DNA of 64,000 bases, taken from Desulfobacteraceae bacterium (GTDB lineage Bacteria > Desulfobacterota > Desulfobacteria > Desulfobacterales > Desulfosalsimonadaceae). Below are positions 26,199 to 35,125 of this stretch, one piece after another; the first letter of the stretch is position 1; every line of letters begins with the position of its first letter. Location of the stretch: assembly GCA_003599885.1 (NCBI GenBank), contig QZKW01000088.1, positions 1 through 64,000 of the forward strand, written 5' to 3'. Under the pieces are notes generated by a model. It ran no database searches and was not told the origin of the DNA. It saw nothing but the letters and a program-made list of their open reading frames with translations. Both the position numbers and the translations under genes were made by a program.

Positions 26199-27269
26199 TT
26201 ACTGCGGATAGTCATAGACTTTCCCGGTAAAATTCCTGACTGTGAGTTTCGACGCCACCTTTCTCTCCACATAGTCCGGCAGGACCGGGATTTTTCCGCC
26301 GCCCTGGGGCAGGTCGATCATGTAATAGGGAATCCCCATCCCCGACATTCTTCCCCGCAGATGCGCCATGATCCGCTTTCCCGTTTCCATTGATGTCCGG
26401 AAATGCCGGGTGCCCTCGATGGGGTCGGCATGGTGCAGGTAATAGGGCCTGACCCGGATTTTCAAGAGTTTCCGCATCAGGTCCATCATGATGTCAGGAT
26501 CATCATTCACCCCTTTCAGCAGCACCGTTTGGGAACCTAAGGGAATACCGGCATCCGCCAAAGAGGTACAGGCGGTTGCCGCGGCTAACGTGATTTCATC
26601 CGGGTGGTTGAACTGGATGTTGATGTAAAGGGGCGAAAATCGTCGGAACATGGCCACCAGGTCGCCGGTTATCCGCTGGGGCAAGGCGCTTGGTGTTCGT
26701 GTATGAATCCGGATCAGGTCCACATGGGGAATCTGATGGAGCTGGGATAGCAGCCGTTCCATCCGGTCATCGGTCAGCAGGAGCGGGTCGCCGCCGGACA
26801 AAATCACCTCCCGCACGCCGGATTGCGACCGGATATAGGCAACGCCCCGGTCGATATCCGCATCCGTCACCTGACCCGCCGGTCCCACCCGGCGCTTCCT
26901 CATGCAATGGCGGCAATACATGGCGCATTGGCTGGACACCATAAACAGCACCCGGTCCGGATACCGGTGGACCAGGTTCGAAACCGGAGACTGGGGCTCT
27001 TCCCACAGCGGGTCCGGCTCAAGCGCGGGGTCTGTAGTCAGTTCGTCAATATCCGGCACGCACTGACGCCACAGAGGGCCGTTTTTTTCCGTAACAAGGG
27101 ACAGGAAATAAGGATTGATCCGCATGGGATATTTTTGCGTCACCCGGCGGAGCATTTCAGGGTCCACCGGCAGGATCTCAGACAATGCCTCCGGCGTGAC
27201 AATGCTGCCAGCGAGGAGCTGCTGCCAGGATGGGCCGCTGGTTGGCAATGTTTCGATATTTTCTGGCAT
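26199..27269 (-). CDS. KamA/EpmB-family radical SAM lysine 2,3-aminomutase
   Basis: A 356-residue radical SAM enzyme of the lysine 2,3-aminomutase family. The [4Fe-4S]/SAM motif is C115-AMY-C119-RH-C122. The PLP-binding lysine lies in the typical GGGKIPVLPDY segment near the C-terminus. It interconverts alpha- and beta-lysine, either free or for EF-P modification. The length is closer to EpmB-type proteins (about 340) than to catabolic KamA (about 416). No epmA or efp gene is in the window, so the target is open. It starts 18 bp after ubiX ends. Confidence 0.88.
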   Translation of the reverse strand: MPENIETLPTSGPSWQQLLAGSIVTPEALSEILPVDPEMLRRVTQKYPMRINPYFLSLVTEKNGPLWRQCVPDIDELTTDPALEPDPLWEEPQSPVSNLVHRYPDRVLFMVSSQCAMYCRHCMRKRRVGPAGQVTDADIDRGVAYIRSQSGVREVILSGGDPLLLTDDRMERLLSQLHQIPHVDLIRIHTRTPSALPQRITGDLVAMFRRFSPLYINIQFNHPDEITLAAATACTSLADAGIPLGSQTVLLKGVNDDPDIMMDLMRKLLKIRVRPYYLHHADPIEGTRHFRTSMETGKRIMAHLRGRMSGMGIPYYMIDLPQGGGKIPVLPDYVERKVASKLTVRNFTGKVYDYPQ

Positions 27270-27287
27270 GATGGCGGGACTGCGGCC

Positions 27288-27893
27288 CTACCCCCCCCAC
27301 CGCGGGGACAAATCATGCGCCAATCCCAGATGGTCCAGAATCCTCGCCACCACAGTATCCACCAGATCATCGATGGTTTGGGGCCGGTGATAAAATCCCG
27401 GTGACGGGGGCATGATCACGGCCCCGGCCTCGGCCGCGCGCACCATGTTTTTGAGATGAATGAGGCTTAGGGGGGTTTCCCTGGGCAGGAGAATCAGGGG
27501 CCGCCGTTCCTTGAGGCAGACATCCGCAGCCCGGTGAATCCCATTGTCCGTGATGCCGTTTGCAATGGCGGCCAGGGTGTTCATGGAACAGGGGGCAACC
27601 ACCATGCCGTCGTGCTGGAATGACCCGCTGGCAATGGGCGCGGAAAAATCATCCGGGGAAAGCTCATCAATCATGGCGCTTTCATGAAAAATCGCCCCTT
27701 TCTCACGCAAAAACGGGTCCAAGGGGCCTTCCGCATAACCGGTTTCATGCATCATCACCTGCCTTCCGGAAGGCGACACGACAAGATATACTTTGACCGG
27801 CAGGGTCATCAGGGATTTTATCAGCCGGACCCCGTAAATACTTCCGGATGCGCCGGTGATGGCCACAACGATTTGCTTCCGGTTCAACTCCAT
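27288..27893 (-). CDS. ubiX: UbiX family flavin prenyltransferase
   Basis: A 201-residue flavin prenyltransferase. The N-terminal ITGASGSIYGVRLI motif and the SPSGRQVMM, GSFQHDGMVVAPCSMNTLAAIANGI and LLPRETPLSLIHL segments are diagnostic. The enzyme attaches a dimethylallyl group to FMN to make the prenylated flavin used by UbiD-type decarboxylases. It overlaps the upstream UbiA-like gene by 10 bp, which points to quinone synthesis. No ubiD-type partner lies in the window. Confidence 0.93.
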   Translation of the reverse strand: MELNRKQIVVAITGASGSIYGVRLIKSLMTLPVKVYLVVSPSGRQVMMHETGYAEGPLDPFLREKGAIFHESAMIDELSPDDFSAPIASGSFQHDGMVVAPCSMNTLAAIANGITDNGIHRAADVCLKERRPLILLPRETPLSLIHLKNMVRAAEAGAVIMPPSPGFYHRPQTIDDLVDTVVARILDHLGLAHDLSPRWGG

Positions 27894-28795
27894 CTTCTCA
27901 CCACCTCATCCGCCAGTATTCCTGCAAACAGCAGCACGGAAATGACGCTGTTGACATGAAAAAACGCCACATGAATGTGTTTCAGATCATCCGGGTTCAC
28001 CAGCCGGTGTTCCACGATAAACAGCGCGCCGATGATCAGGACGGTGGCCAGATAGACCGGGCCCAGATCGAATAAAAAATACACGCCCAGAAAAAACACA
28101 AACGACAGAACGTGCAGCAGGGAAGACAAAAACAGGGCCGTGCGGACCCCGGCCAGGGACGGCAGGGAGAACAGATTCTGGGACTTGTCGAAATCCGTGT
28201 CCTGACAGGCGTAGATGATGTCAAACCCGGCAATATAAGTGAGCAGGGCCAGGGAAAGGCTCAAAATCCCCGATGAAAAAGAGTCGGTGATGGCGATCCA
28301 CGCGCCCAGCGGGGCAAGGGAAATGGCAAAGCCCAAATAGACGTGGCACCAGCGGGTGAACCGTTTGGTAAAGGAATACCCGAACAGGACCAGAAGCACC
28401 GGCACGGAAAACCACAGGCACAAACGGCCCAGCATGCCGGCGGCAAAAACAAACAAAAGGGAAAAAAACAGCACAAACCAGATGGCGGAGGTTTTCGATA
28501 ATTGGCCGGACGGGATTTCCCGGTTCCGGGTCCGGGGGTTGGCGCGATCATAGGATTCATCCACGATCCGGTTGAACCCCATGGCCGCGGACCGGGCGCT
28601 GACAGCAGCAACAATGATCCAGAAAACCCCCATGAGCGTAATGTCATGGGTCCGCCCGGCCAGCACCACCGCAGACAGGACAAACGGCAGGGCGAACACG
28701 GAATGGCTGAATTTGATCATCCGGCCATACACCAGTACCTTATCCAGCATTTGCCGGACCGGTTCATTCATATTGAAATGACTATTTGCATTCAT
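27884..28795 (-). CDS. UbiA family prenyltransferase (4-hydroxybenzoate / menaquinone MqnP type)
   Basis: A 303-residue membrane prenyltransferase of the UbiA superfamily with about eight or nine helices. The Asp-rich motifs are visible: ARSAAMGFNRIVDESYDRANPRTRNRE (first) and GFDIIYACQDTDFDKSQNLFSLP (second). It would attach a polyprenyl chain to an aromatic quinone precursor. In Desulfobacterota with UbiX beside it this is usually menaquinone synthesis by the futalosine route (MqnP), an inference here. The ATG at 28795 overlaps the amrS stop as TGATG; a longer frame reaching 28843 overlaps amrS and is less likely. Confidence 0.88.
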   Translation of the reverse strand: MNANSHFNMNEPVRQMLDKVLVYGRMIKFSHSVFALPFVLSAVVLAGRTHDITLMGVFWIIVAAVSARSAAMGFNRIVDESYDRANPRTRNREIPSGQLSKTSAIWFVLFFSLLFVFAAGMLGRLCLWFSVPVLLVLFGYSFTKRFTRWCHVYLGFAISLAPLGAWIAITDSFSSGILSLSLALLTYIAGFDIIYACQDTDFDKSQNLFSLPSLAGVRTALFLSSLLHVLSFVFFLGVYFLFDLGPVYLATVLIIGALFIVEHRLVNPDDLKHIHVAFFHVNSVISVLLFAGILADEVVRRWS

Positions 28796-29814
28796 CAGCC
28801 GGACAGCCCCACCCCATGAATCAGCGCCCCGCAGGCAGGGCACTGGTTGTTTAATATCTTGTTTTCATCCACGAAAAACCCCCGGCGCGCGATCACGGTT
28901 TCCCCACACCCGTAACACACCGTATTTTCTCCGGCCTGGCCCGGCACATTTCCGGTATACACATATTTCAGGCCCGCCGCCATTCCGATGTCACGGGCGC
29001 GAAGAAGCGTGCTCACCGGCGTGGGCGGCTGGTCCGTCAGCCGATAGGTGGGGTGAAACCGGCTGACATGCCAGGGCGTATCATCCCCGAGATCGGTTGC
29101 AATAAAATTGGCCAGATCTTTTAACTCCTGCGGATCATCATTTAACCCCGGAATGATCAGGGTGGTCACTTCCACAAAAACCCCCAGGGCTTTCATTTTT
29201 TTCAATGTTTCCAGGACCGGGGCCAGACGGGCGCTGCACTGGCGTTTATAAAATTCATCGGAAAACGCTTTTAAATCCACATTGGCCGCATCCAGCACCG
29301 GATGGATCATGTCCAGGGCTTCGGATGACATGTACCCATTGGTGACAAAAATATTTTGAATACCCCGTTCATGGGCTGCGGCGGCGATTGCATAAGCCAG
29401 TTCAAAAAAAACCGTGGGCTCCGTATAGGTATATGCAATGGATTTGCAGCCCGCACTGATGGCATCAGCCACAATGGCTTCGGGCCGCATCCCTTTTCCG
29501 ATAATGCGGCCGTCATGGTCTGTTGCCATCTGGGCGATGTCGGCATTCTGGCAGAACCGGCACCGGAAATTACACCCCACAGTCCCGAGGGAATAGGCAA
29601 GGGATCCGGGATAAAAATGAAACAGAGGTTTCTTTTCAATCGGGTCCACATGGCAGGCGATAATTTTGTCATAGACCAGGGTTTCGAGCCGGCCGCCATG
29701 ATTTTCCCGCACATTGCACAAACCCCGGCGGCCATCCTTGATGGCGCAATAATGGCTGCACAACCGGCATCGGACCCCGCCGTCCTTTAACGGCTCATAC
29801 AACACTGCTTCCAT
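28795..29814 (-). CDS. amrS: AmmeMemoRadiSam system radical SAM enzyme
   Basis: A 339-residue radical SAM protein of the AmrS family. The SAM cluster motif C81-NFR-C85-RF-C88 follows YPGSLAYSLGTVG. Further cysteines lie at the N-terminus (CRLCSHYC) and near the C-terminus (CYGCGETV, CPACG), suggesting a zinc site. AmrS proteins are widespread and often sit beside AmmeMemoRadiSam A and B partners, which are absent here; the natural reaction is not established. It leads the amrS-ubiA-ubiX-kamA gene string with overlapping or closely spaced starts. Confidence 0.9.
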   Translation of the reverse strand: MEAVLYEPLKDGGVRCRLCSHYCAIKDGRRGLCNVRENHGGRLETLVYDKIIACHVDPIEKKPLFHFYPGSLAYSLGTVGCNFRCRFCQNADIAQMATDHDGRIIGKGMRPEAIVADAISAGCKSIAYTYTEPTVFFELAYAIAAAAHERGIQNIFVTNGYMSSEALDMIHPVLDAANVDLKAFSDEFYKRQCSARLAPVLETLKKMKALGVFVEVTTLIIPGLNDDPQELKDLANFIATDLGDDTPWHVSRFHPTYRLTDQPPTPVSTLLRARDIGMAAGLKYVYTGNVPGQAGENTVCYGCGETVIARRGFFVDENKILNNQCPACGALIHGVGLSG

Positions 29815-29874
29815 GAGCGTCTCCTTTATATATGCCTCCCCTTGTCGGCATTGCCCCGCATTCTGTATCGCATG

Positions 29875-30663
29875 TCATGTCCGGCCCATTTTGCCCGTTT
29901 TCTCCGCGCAACTCACCGGCCGGTTGTTGGCCTTTACCGGTTTTGCCGCCGGCACCTTGAGTTCAAGGGGCTGGGTCCTGAACCGGGGCACGGGCAGGGC
30001 CAGAATGCCCGCAAAAGCGCCGAATGGGCTTTTTTTTACAAATTTTGGCGCTTCCAGACGATCGATCCACTGATTGTTCCATCCGGGAAAATGACAGGTG
30101 GTTTGCCAGGACACCGGCGCATTGCCCAGCAGGGAAAAAAACAGCTGCCTGATTTCACCAATGCTGAAAAACCGGGCGTGATTATAAATGGTATGCACGA
30201 ATACGCCCTTCATCCGCCGTTGAAATGCCTTGAACGAGTATTTATTCAAAATACCGATAAAAATTCCATCTTTGGCCACGCGGCAGGCTTCGGCAAGGGC
30301 CTTTTTCGGGTCATCCGCAAATTCCAGGGACAGGCAAAGGGAGGCATATTCAAAGGCATTATCGTCAAACGGCAGATTTTCGGCAGGAGCGCGGTGCAAA
30401 TCCACGCAATTACCGAATTTCTTTCCGGCAATATCCAGCATATAGGGGGACGGGTCCACACCGGTCAACTGAATCCCCCTGCCCAAAAACGGCAGAAGAC
30501 TGGAGCCGGTGCCGCAACCGATATCCAGCAGCCGGTCCCCGTAGGACGGGCGCAGCATCTCCACCATCAGCCGGTTTTCCAGATCAATGGTCTGCTGATT
30601 GCCGCTCTTGCACGCCCACCGGTCGTAGGCTTCCGCATCTTTAAAATCAAATACATATCCCAT
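29875..30663 (-). CDS. Class I SAM-dependent methyltransferase
   Basis: A 262-residue methyltransferase of the Methyltransf_11 type. The SAM motifs are LLDIGCGTGSSLLPFL (motif I), GVDPSPYMLDIA (motif II) and ENLPFDDNAFEYASLCLSLEF (post motifs). Substrate is unknown; the fold is shared by quinone and small-molecule methylases. It lies 60 bp upstream of amrS on the same strand, so it may belong to the quinone-related string. The C-terminal 40 residues are basic and proline-rich. Confidence 0.85.
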   Translation of the reverse strand: MGYVFDFKDAEAYDRWACKSGNQQTIDLENRLMVEMLRPSYGDRLLDIGCGTGSSLLPFLGRGIQLTGVDPSPYMLDIAGKKFGNCVDLHRAPAENLPFDDNAFEYASLCLSLEFADDPKKALAEACRVAKDGIFIGILNKYSFKAFQRRMKGVFVHTIYNHARFFSIGEIRQLFFSLLGNAPVSWQTTCHFPGWNNQWIDRLEAPKFVKKSPFGAFAGILALPVPRFRTQPLELKVPAAKPVKANNRPVSCAEKTGKMGRT

Positions 30664-30817
30664 AAGGTTGTTGTAATGAAATCAACCGGGTTTTTCAAGG
30701 ACAAAGCTTCCGGCAGAAAAACCGCGGGAAATAAATATTGTCTAAACGGTTTTTTCTGCGTATTTTATGAGCCTGCTCAATATTAGTTGAATTTTTTACA
30801 GCGTCGAACTTAACCCT

Positions 30818-31030
30818 ATGGGAAAATGCATCCATCATCCGGACAGGGAAACCGCTTACCTCTGCCAGAAGCATCATTATTATGTATGCGAAGACTGTCT
30901 CAAATGCGAGGACCCCAAACTTTATTGCCGGTTCCGGTCACGGTGCCCCATCCGGTTTATCGAAAAAAGCCATCAGGATGAAGCCGACGCCCTGGCGCAA
31001 CCTTTAGAAAAAGCATCTGCTGAAAAATGA
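30818..31030 (+). CDS. Small Cys/His-rich zinc-binding protein
   Basis: A 70-residue protein with a Cys/His pattern like a B-box zinc finger: C4, H6-H7, C16, H19-H20, C25, C28, C31, C38, C44. The second half is acidic and helical. I do not recognise a named family. Its stop overlaps the ATG of the DapF homologue by 4 bp (ATGA), so it is translated with the downstream operon. No clear ribosome binding site precedes the start. A role as a zinc-dependent accessory or regulator is possible but unproven. Confidence 0.72.
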   Translation: MGKCIHHPDRETAYLCQKHHYYVCEDCLKCEDPKLYCRFRSRCPIRFIEKSHQDEADALAQPLEKASAEK

Positions 31031-31875
31031 AATTCTATAAATATCATGGACTTGGGAACGACTATCTGGTCATGGACCATAGCGATGGCATTACGGAGCC
31101 GTCTGTATCCAGGATTCAGATAATTTGCCACCGAAATTACGGCATGGGTTCTGACGGCATCCTTTTCGGGCCGGACAAAACGCCTTCCGCCGACTTTGCG
31201 GTGCGGATATTCAATCCGGACGGCTCTGAGGCGGAAAAGAGCGGCAACGGCTTAAGAATTTTCGCCCGCTACCTGTATGATCGCGGCAGGGTCGGACATG
31301 ACCCGTTCTCCATCGCCACCATCGGCGGCATCGTTGAAGTAAAAGTTCATGATGACATGATGATATCGGTGGAAATGGGCTCCGTCAGTTTCGACAGCGC
31401 GCGGATTCCGGTCACCGGCCCGCCCCGTCAGGCATTAAATGACAAGCTGTTCATTGACGGGCAGGAAATCATCTACTCTGCCGCCACCATCGGCAACCCC
31501 CATTGCGTGGTAATTGCCGATGCCATCTCCCCGGAACTGGCAAAAGAACTGGGTCCGAAACTCGAAACTCATCCGAATTTTCCCAACAGAACCAATGTCC
31601 AGTTCATGCGGATCATCGACCGGAGCAATATCGCCCTTGAAATCTGGGAGCGCGGGGCCGGATACACCCTGGCTTCCGGCAGCAGCAGTTCGGCGGCAGC
31701 GGCTGTCGCTTATCAACTGGGGCTGACGGATCAGGAGGTCACGGTCCACATGCCGGGCGGCAACCTGGATATCCGGGTGGGGAACGGCCTGTCCATTACG
31801 TTGAAAGGCCCGGTCATCCGCGTAGGAGAAGGATATATCGATTCGGAAATATTCCATCAAAAGAATCTCTCATGA
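31027..31875 (+). CDS. Diaminopimelate epimerase homologue lacking both catalytic cysteines
   Basis: A 282-residue DapF-fold protein of normal length. It begins MKFYKYHGLGNDYLVMDH and keeps RNYGMGSDG, FNPDGSEAEK, IGNPHCVV, HPNFPNRTNVQF and the WERGAGYTLA segment. DapF uses two cysteines, in the CGNG and ACGTG motifs. Here they read SGNG (S72, codon AGC) and ASGSS (S217, codon TCC). Epimerisation by the usual two-base mechanism is therefore doubtful; a related racemase, a lyase or a structural role are alternatives. The gene overlaps its upstream and downstream neighbours by 4 bp each and sits in an operon with MoeA, MoeA-PBP, archease and RtcB. If the cell has a canonical dapF elsewhere, this one has been repurposed. 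Confidence 0.82.
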   Translation: MKFYKYHGLGNDYLVMDHSDGITEPSVSRIQIICHRNYGMGSDGILFGPDKTPSADFAVRIFNPDGSEAEKSGNGLRIFARYLYDRGRVGHDPFSIATIGGIVEVKVHDDMMISVEMGSVSFDSARIPVTGPPRQALNDKLFIDGQEIIYSAATIGNPHCVVIADAISPELAKELGPKLETHPNFPNRTNVQFMRIIDRSNIALEIWERGAGYTLASGSSSSAAAAVAYQLGLTDQEVTVHMPGGNLDIRVGNGLSITLKGPVIRVGEGYIDSEIFHQKNLS

Positions 31876-33116
31876 AAGATTTCTTCACTGTCACCCCGCT
31901 TGAAAAAGTGTTTGCATACATCCCGGCGTTTCCGAAGACCCAACCGGAAACCATTCCCCTTGAAATAGCGACCGGCCGAGTGCTGGCCCGGGACATTGTA
32001 TCTTCTGAGGATATTCCGGGATTTGCCCGGTCCACCATGGACGGATACGCGGTTTGCGCCAAATCCACCTTCGGGGCCACGGAAGGAAACCCTGCCTACC
32101 TGACCCTTTGCGGGGCCATTCCCATGGGCGAAGCCCCGACCGCGCCTGTCAGATTGGGCCATGCCACCCGGATTTCCACGGGCGGCATGCTGCCCGTTGG
32201 GGCCGACTGTGTGGTCATGCTGGAATATGCCAGCGAAATTGACGAAACCACACTTGAGATCAGCAAAAGTGTAGCGCCGGGTACCCATGTCATCTTCCGG
32301 GGCGAGGATGTTTCCAAAGGACAGGCCATGCTGGAGCGCGGACGAAAGCTTCGGCCCCAGGAAATCGGACTGCTCGCGGCCCTGGGCATCAGCAGCGTTT
32401 CGGTTTATCAAAAGCCGGTGGTCGGCATCATCTCCACGGGCAATGAAATCGTGCCGATTGACAGCGTCCCCGGCCCGGCCCAGGTCCGGGATGTCAACTC
32501 CTATTCCATCAGCAGCCAGATCATGGAAGCCGGCGGCCGTTCCCGGCTGTTTGGCATTATCAGGGATGACTTTGCCGCGCTCCTCTGCACATGCAAAAAA
32601 GCGCTGGAGCAGTGCGACATGGTCATCCTCTCCGGCGGCAGTTCCGTGGGAACCCGTGATTTGACCATTGACGTATTAAACGCCTTCACCGATGCTGAAA
32701 TCCTGGTTCACGGCATTCCGGTCAGTCCGGGAAAACCAACGATTCTGGCCCGCGTCGGCAGTAAAGCGGTCTGGGGGCTTCCCGGCCATATCACTTCGGC
32801 CATGGTGGTGTTCCACCGGGTGGTCCGGCCCTTTGTGGAACATGCCTGCGGAATGACGGGTGGAATGGCCGGCGGCATCAACTTCCGCGGGTTCCTGATC
32901 CCGGCAAAACTCAGCCGCAATATCGCATCCGCCCAGGGACGAATTGATTTTGTGCGGGTCCGGCTGACAGAAACGGGTGACGGGCTGATGGCCGAACCGG
33001 TCCTGGGCAAATCCGGCCTGATCCATACCATGGTCGTGGCGGACGGGCTCATCGAAATTGACATGAACACCGAGGGACTGCTCGAAGGCACCTTCGTGGC
33101 GGTTATTCCGCTATAG
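31872..33116 (+). CDS. moeA: Molybdopterin molybdenumtransferase MoeA
   Basis: A 414-residue MoeA. It inserts molybdate (or tungstate) into adenylylated molybdopterin to make the active cofactor. Visible motifs are DIPGFARSTMDGYAV near residue 52, the TGGMLPVGADCVVM region, GRKLRPQEIGLLAALG, GIISTGNEIV, and the active-site block ILSGGSSVGTRD, followed by GIPVSPGKPT and WGLPGH. The ATG overlaps the DapF-homologue stop by 4 bp. It is the first of two MoeA genes in tandem; the second carries an extra binding domain. Confidence 0.94.
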   Translation: MKDFFTVTPLEKVFAYIPAFPKTQPETIPLEIATGRVLARDIVSSEDIPGFARSTMDGYAVCAKSTFGATEGNPAYLTLCGAIPMGEAPTAPVRLGHATRISTGGMLPVGADCVVMLEYASEIDETTLEISKSVAPGTHVIFRGEDVSKGQAMLERGRKLRPQEIGLLAALGISSVSVYQKPVVGIISTGNEIVPIDSVPGPAQVRDVNSYSISSQIMEAGGRSRLFGIIRDDFAALLCTCKKALEQCDMVILSGGSSVGTRDLTIDVLNAFTDAEILVHGIPVSPGKPTILARVGSKAVWGLPGHITSAMVVFHRVVRPFVEHACGMTGGMAGGINFRGFLIPAKLSRNIASAQGRIDFVRVRLTETGDGLMAEPVLGKSGLIHTMVVADGLIEIDMNTEGLLEGTFVAVIPL

Positions 33117-33163
33117 ACTTCCAGATAGCATCCTAAGCATCTGTTTAAAAAGAGAGAATCATA

Positions 33164-35119
33164 ATGACCGACCACCGAAATATATACTTAAAAATGAAAC
33201 CCCTGACAGAGGCCCGGCGAATTCTGATGGATGCATTCCCGGCCCAGGACCGCCTGGCCGTTGAAACGGTTGATGTGATCCATGCGGTGGGCCGGGTCCT
33301 GGCCGAGCCGGTATTTGCGCAAATGTCGTCCCCCAATTTTCATGCCGCAGCCATGGACGGCATTGCCGTGGCTGCGGAATCGACCTTCGGGGCCGGAGAA
33401 GCCACCCCGAAAACCCTTGCGGTAGGGCAGGACGCTTTTTATGTCAACACGGGCCATGTGATGCCGCCGGATACCAATGCGGTCATCATGATTGAGAACG
33501 TCCGTGAAACGGCCGACAGTCAAACCAACACCCGGCAGGTGACCATCGAGGCCCCGGTATTCCCCTGGCAGAATGTCCGGCGCATCGGCGAGGACATTGT
33601 GGCCACGGAACTGGTATATCCCCGAAACCAGAAAATCTCTCCCTATGATCTGGGCGCGCTGATATCCGCCGGCATTTTTAAAGTCGCGGTTTGGAAAAAA
33701 CCCTTGTTTTTCATTCAGCCCACCGGCTCGGAAATCGTGGACCACCAGGACGTGAAAACCCATGGGCTGATCCCCGGCCAGGTCATTGATTCCAATTCCC
33801 ATATGCTGGGTAAACTCGTGGAATCCTGCGGCGGAAGGGCTGTTCGGAACGTCGTCATCAAAGACGATCTGGAGCAAATTACCATTGCCATCCGGACAGC
33901 GGCGGAAGGCGACAGTGACATCCTGTTCATTCTGGGTGGCTCTTCCGCAGGCTCCATGGATTTTTCCAGACAGGTCATTGCCGACCTGGGGGAAGTGCTG
34001 GTGCACGGGGTGACCATGATGCCCGGAAAACCCGTCATCATCGGCAAGATAGGCGGCAAACCCGCATTCGGGATTCCGGGATACCCGGTGTCCGCCATTA
34101 TTGTTTTTGACCAAATGATCCGGCCCCTGATCAACGCCATGCTCCACCAGCCCGATCCCCCGGAACAGGTGATCCAGGTGATGCCTTCCAAAAAAATACC
34201 CTCAAAACTCGGGGTGGAAGAATTTCTGCGCGTCAAACTCGGCGCGGTGGGGGACACCATCGTCGCCACCCCCCTTCCCCGGGGCGCCGGCTGCATCACC
34301 AGCTTCACCGAAGCCGACGGCATCATCCGCATCCCCAATCATATTGAAGGCATACCAGACAACCAGCCTACCTCCGCCACCCTGCTCCGGCCCCTTCATG
34401 AAATCCAGAACACCATTGTGGCCGTGGGCAGCCATGACAACACGCTGGATGTGCTGGCAGACCTCATCCGGGCCAGAACCAGCCGGGTGTCGATTTCATC
34501 CAGCCATGTGGGCAGCATGGGCGGGCTCATGGCCATCAAAAAAGGATTGTGCCACGTGGCGGGCACCCACTTGCTGAATCCCGATGACGGCAGCTACAAT
34601 ATCTCATACCTGAAAAAATATTTGCCCGACACGCCCATCCGCCTGGTGCATCTGGTGCAGCGGGACCAGGGACTCATCATCCGTCCGGGAAACCCGAAAC
34701 ACATTCAGGGGATTGAAGACCTGGCCCGGAAAGACCTGACGTTCATCAACCGCCAGAGCGGTTCCGGCACCCGGATTCTCCTGGATTTCAAGCTGGACCA
34801 ACTGGGACTGTTAAATTCGGACATCACGGGCTATGAGAACGAGGAATTCACCCATATGGCCGTGGCTGTGGCCGTCCTCTCCGGAGCTGCGGACTCAGGT
34901 TTAGGAATTTATGCGGCCGCCAAAGCCCTGAACCTTGATTTTATCCCGGTGGTGACCGAATCCTATGATCTGGTCATCCCGGAAGAATATTTTGAAACGG
35001 AAAAAATCCGGCTGCTCCTGTCCGTCATCCGCTCCGATGCATTCATATCACGAGTGGAACAGCTCGGCGGCTATCATACCCATCACACCGGCGAAGTTAT
35101 CTGGAGCAATCAGGGATAG
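33164..35119 (+). CDS. MoeA fused to a periplasmic-binding-protein-like domain
   Basis: A 651-residue fusion. Residues 1 to about 405 are a MoeA domain (SPNFHAAAMDGIAV, GHVMPPDTNAVIMIE, ILGGSSAGSMDFSRQV, PGKPVIIG, FGIPGYPVS). From about 430 a PBP-like substrate-binding domain follows (AVGSHDNTLDVLADLI, SSHVGSMGGLMAIKKG, FINRQSGSGTRILLDF, GYENEEFTHMAVAVAVLSG). Such fusions are known in archaea and anaerobic bacteria and are thought to sense or channel molybdate or tungstate. It starts 48 bp after moeA, so the two are probably co-transcribed and may specialise for different metals. Confidence 0.92.
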   Translation: MTDHRNIYLKMKPLTEARRILMDAFPAQDRLAVETVDVIHAVGRVLAEPVFAQMSSPNFHAAAMDGIAVAAESTFGAGEATPKTLAVGQDAFYVNTGHVMPPDTNAVIMIENVRETADSQTNTRQVTIEAPVFPWQNVRRIGEDIVATELVYPRNQKISPYDLGALISAGIFKVAVWKKPLFFIQPTGSEIVDHQDVKTHGLIPGQVIDSNSHMLGKLVESCGGRAVRNVVIKDDLEQITIAIRTAAEGDSDILFILGGSSAGSMDFSRQVIADLGEVLVHGVTMMPGKPVIIGKIGGKPAFGIPGYPVSAIIVFDQMIRPLINAMLHQPDPPEQVIQVMPSKKIPSKLGVEEFLRVKLGAVGDTIVATPLPRGAGCITSFTEADGIIRIPNHIEGIPDNQPTSATLLRPLHEIQNTIVAVGSHDNTLDVLADLIRARTSRVSISSSHVGSMGGLMAIKKGLCHVAGTHLLNPDDGSYNISYLKKYLPDTPIRLVHLVQRDQGLIIRPGNPKHIQGIEDLARKDLTFINRQSGSGTRILLDFKLDQLGLLNSDITGYENEEFTHMAVAVAVLSGAADSGLGIYAAAKALNLDFIPVVTESYDLVIPEEYFETEKIRLLLSVIRSDAFISRVEQLGGYHTHHTGEVIWSNQG

Positions 35120-35125
35120 CGTCCG

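Noticed and set aside
28796-28843. Upstream start for the UbiA-like protein
   Set aside because: It overlaps the conserved end of amrS; the ATG overlapping the amrS stop gives a normal N-terminus.
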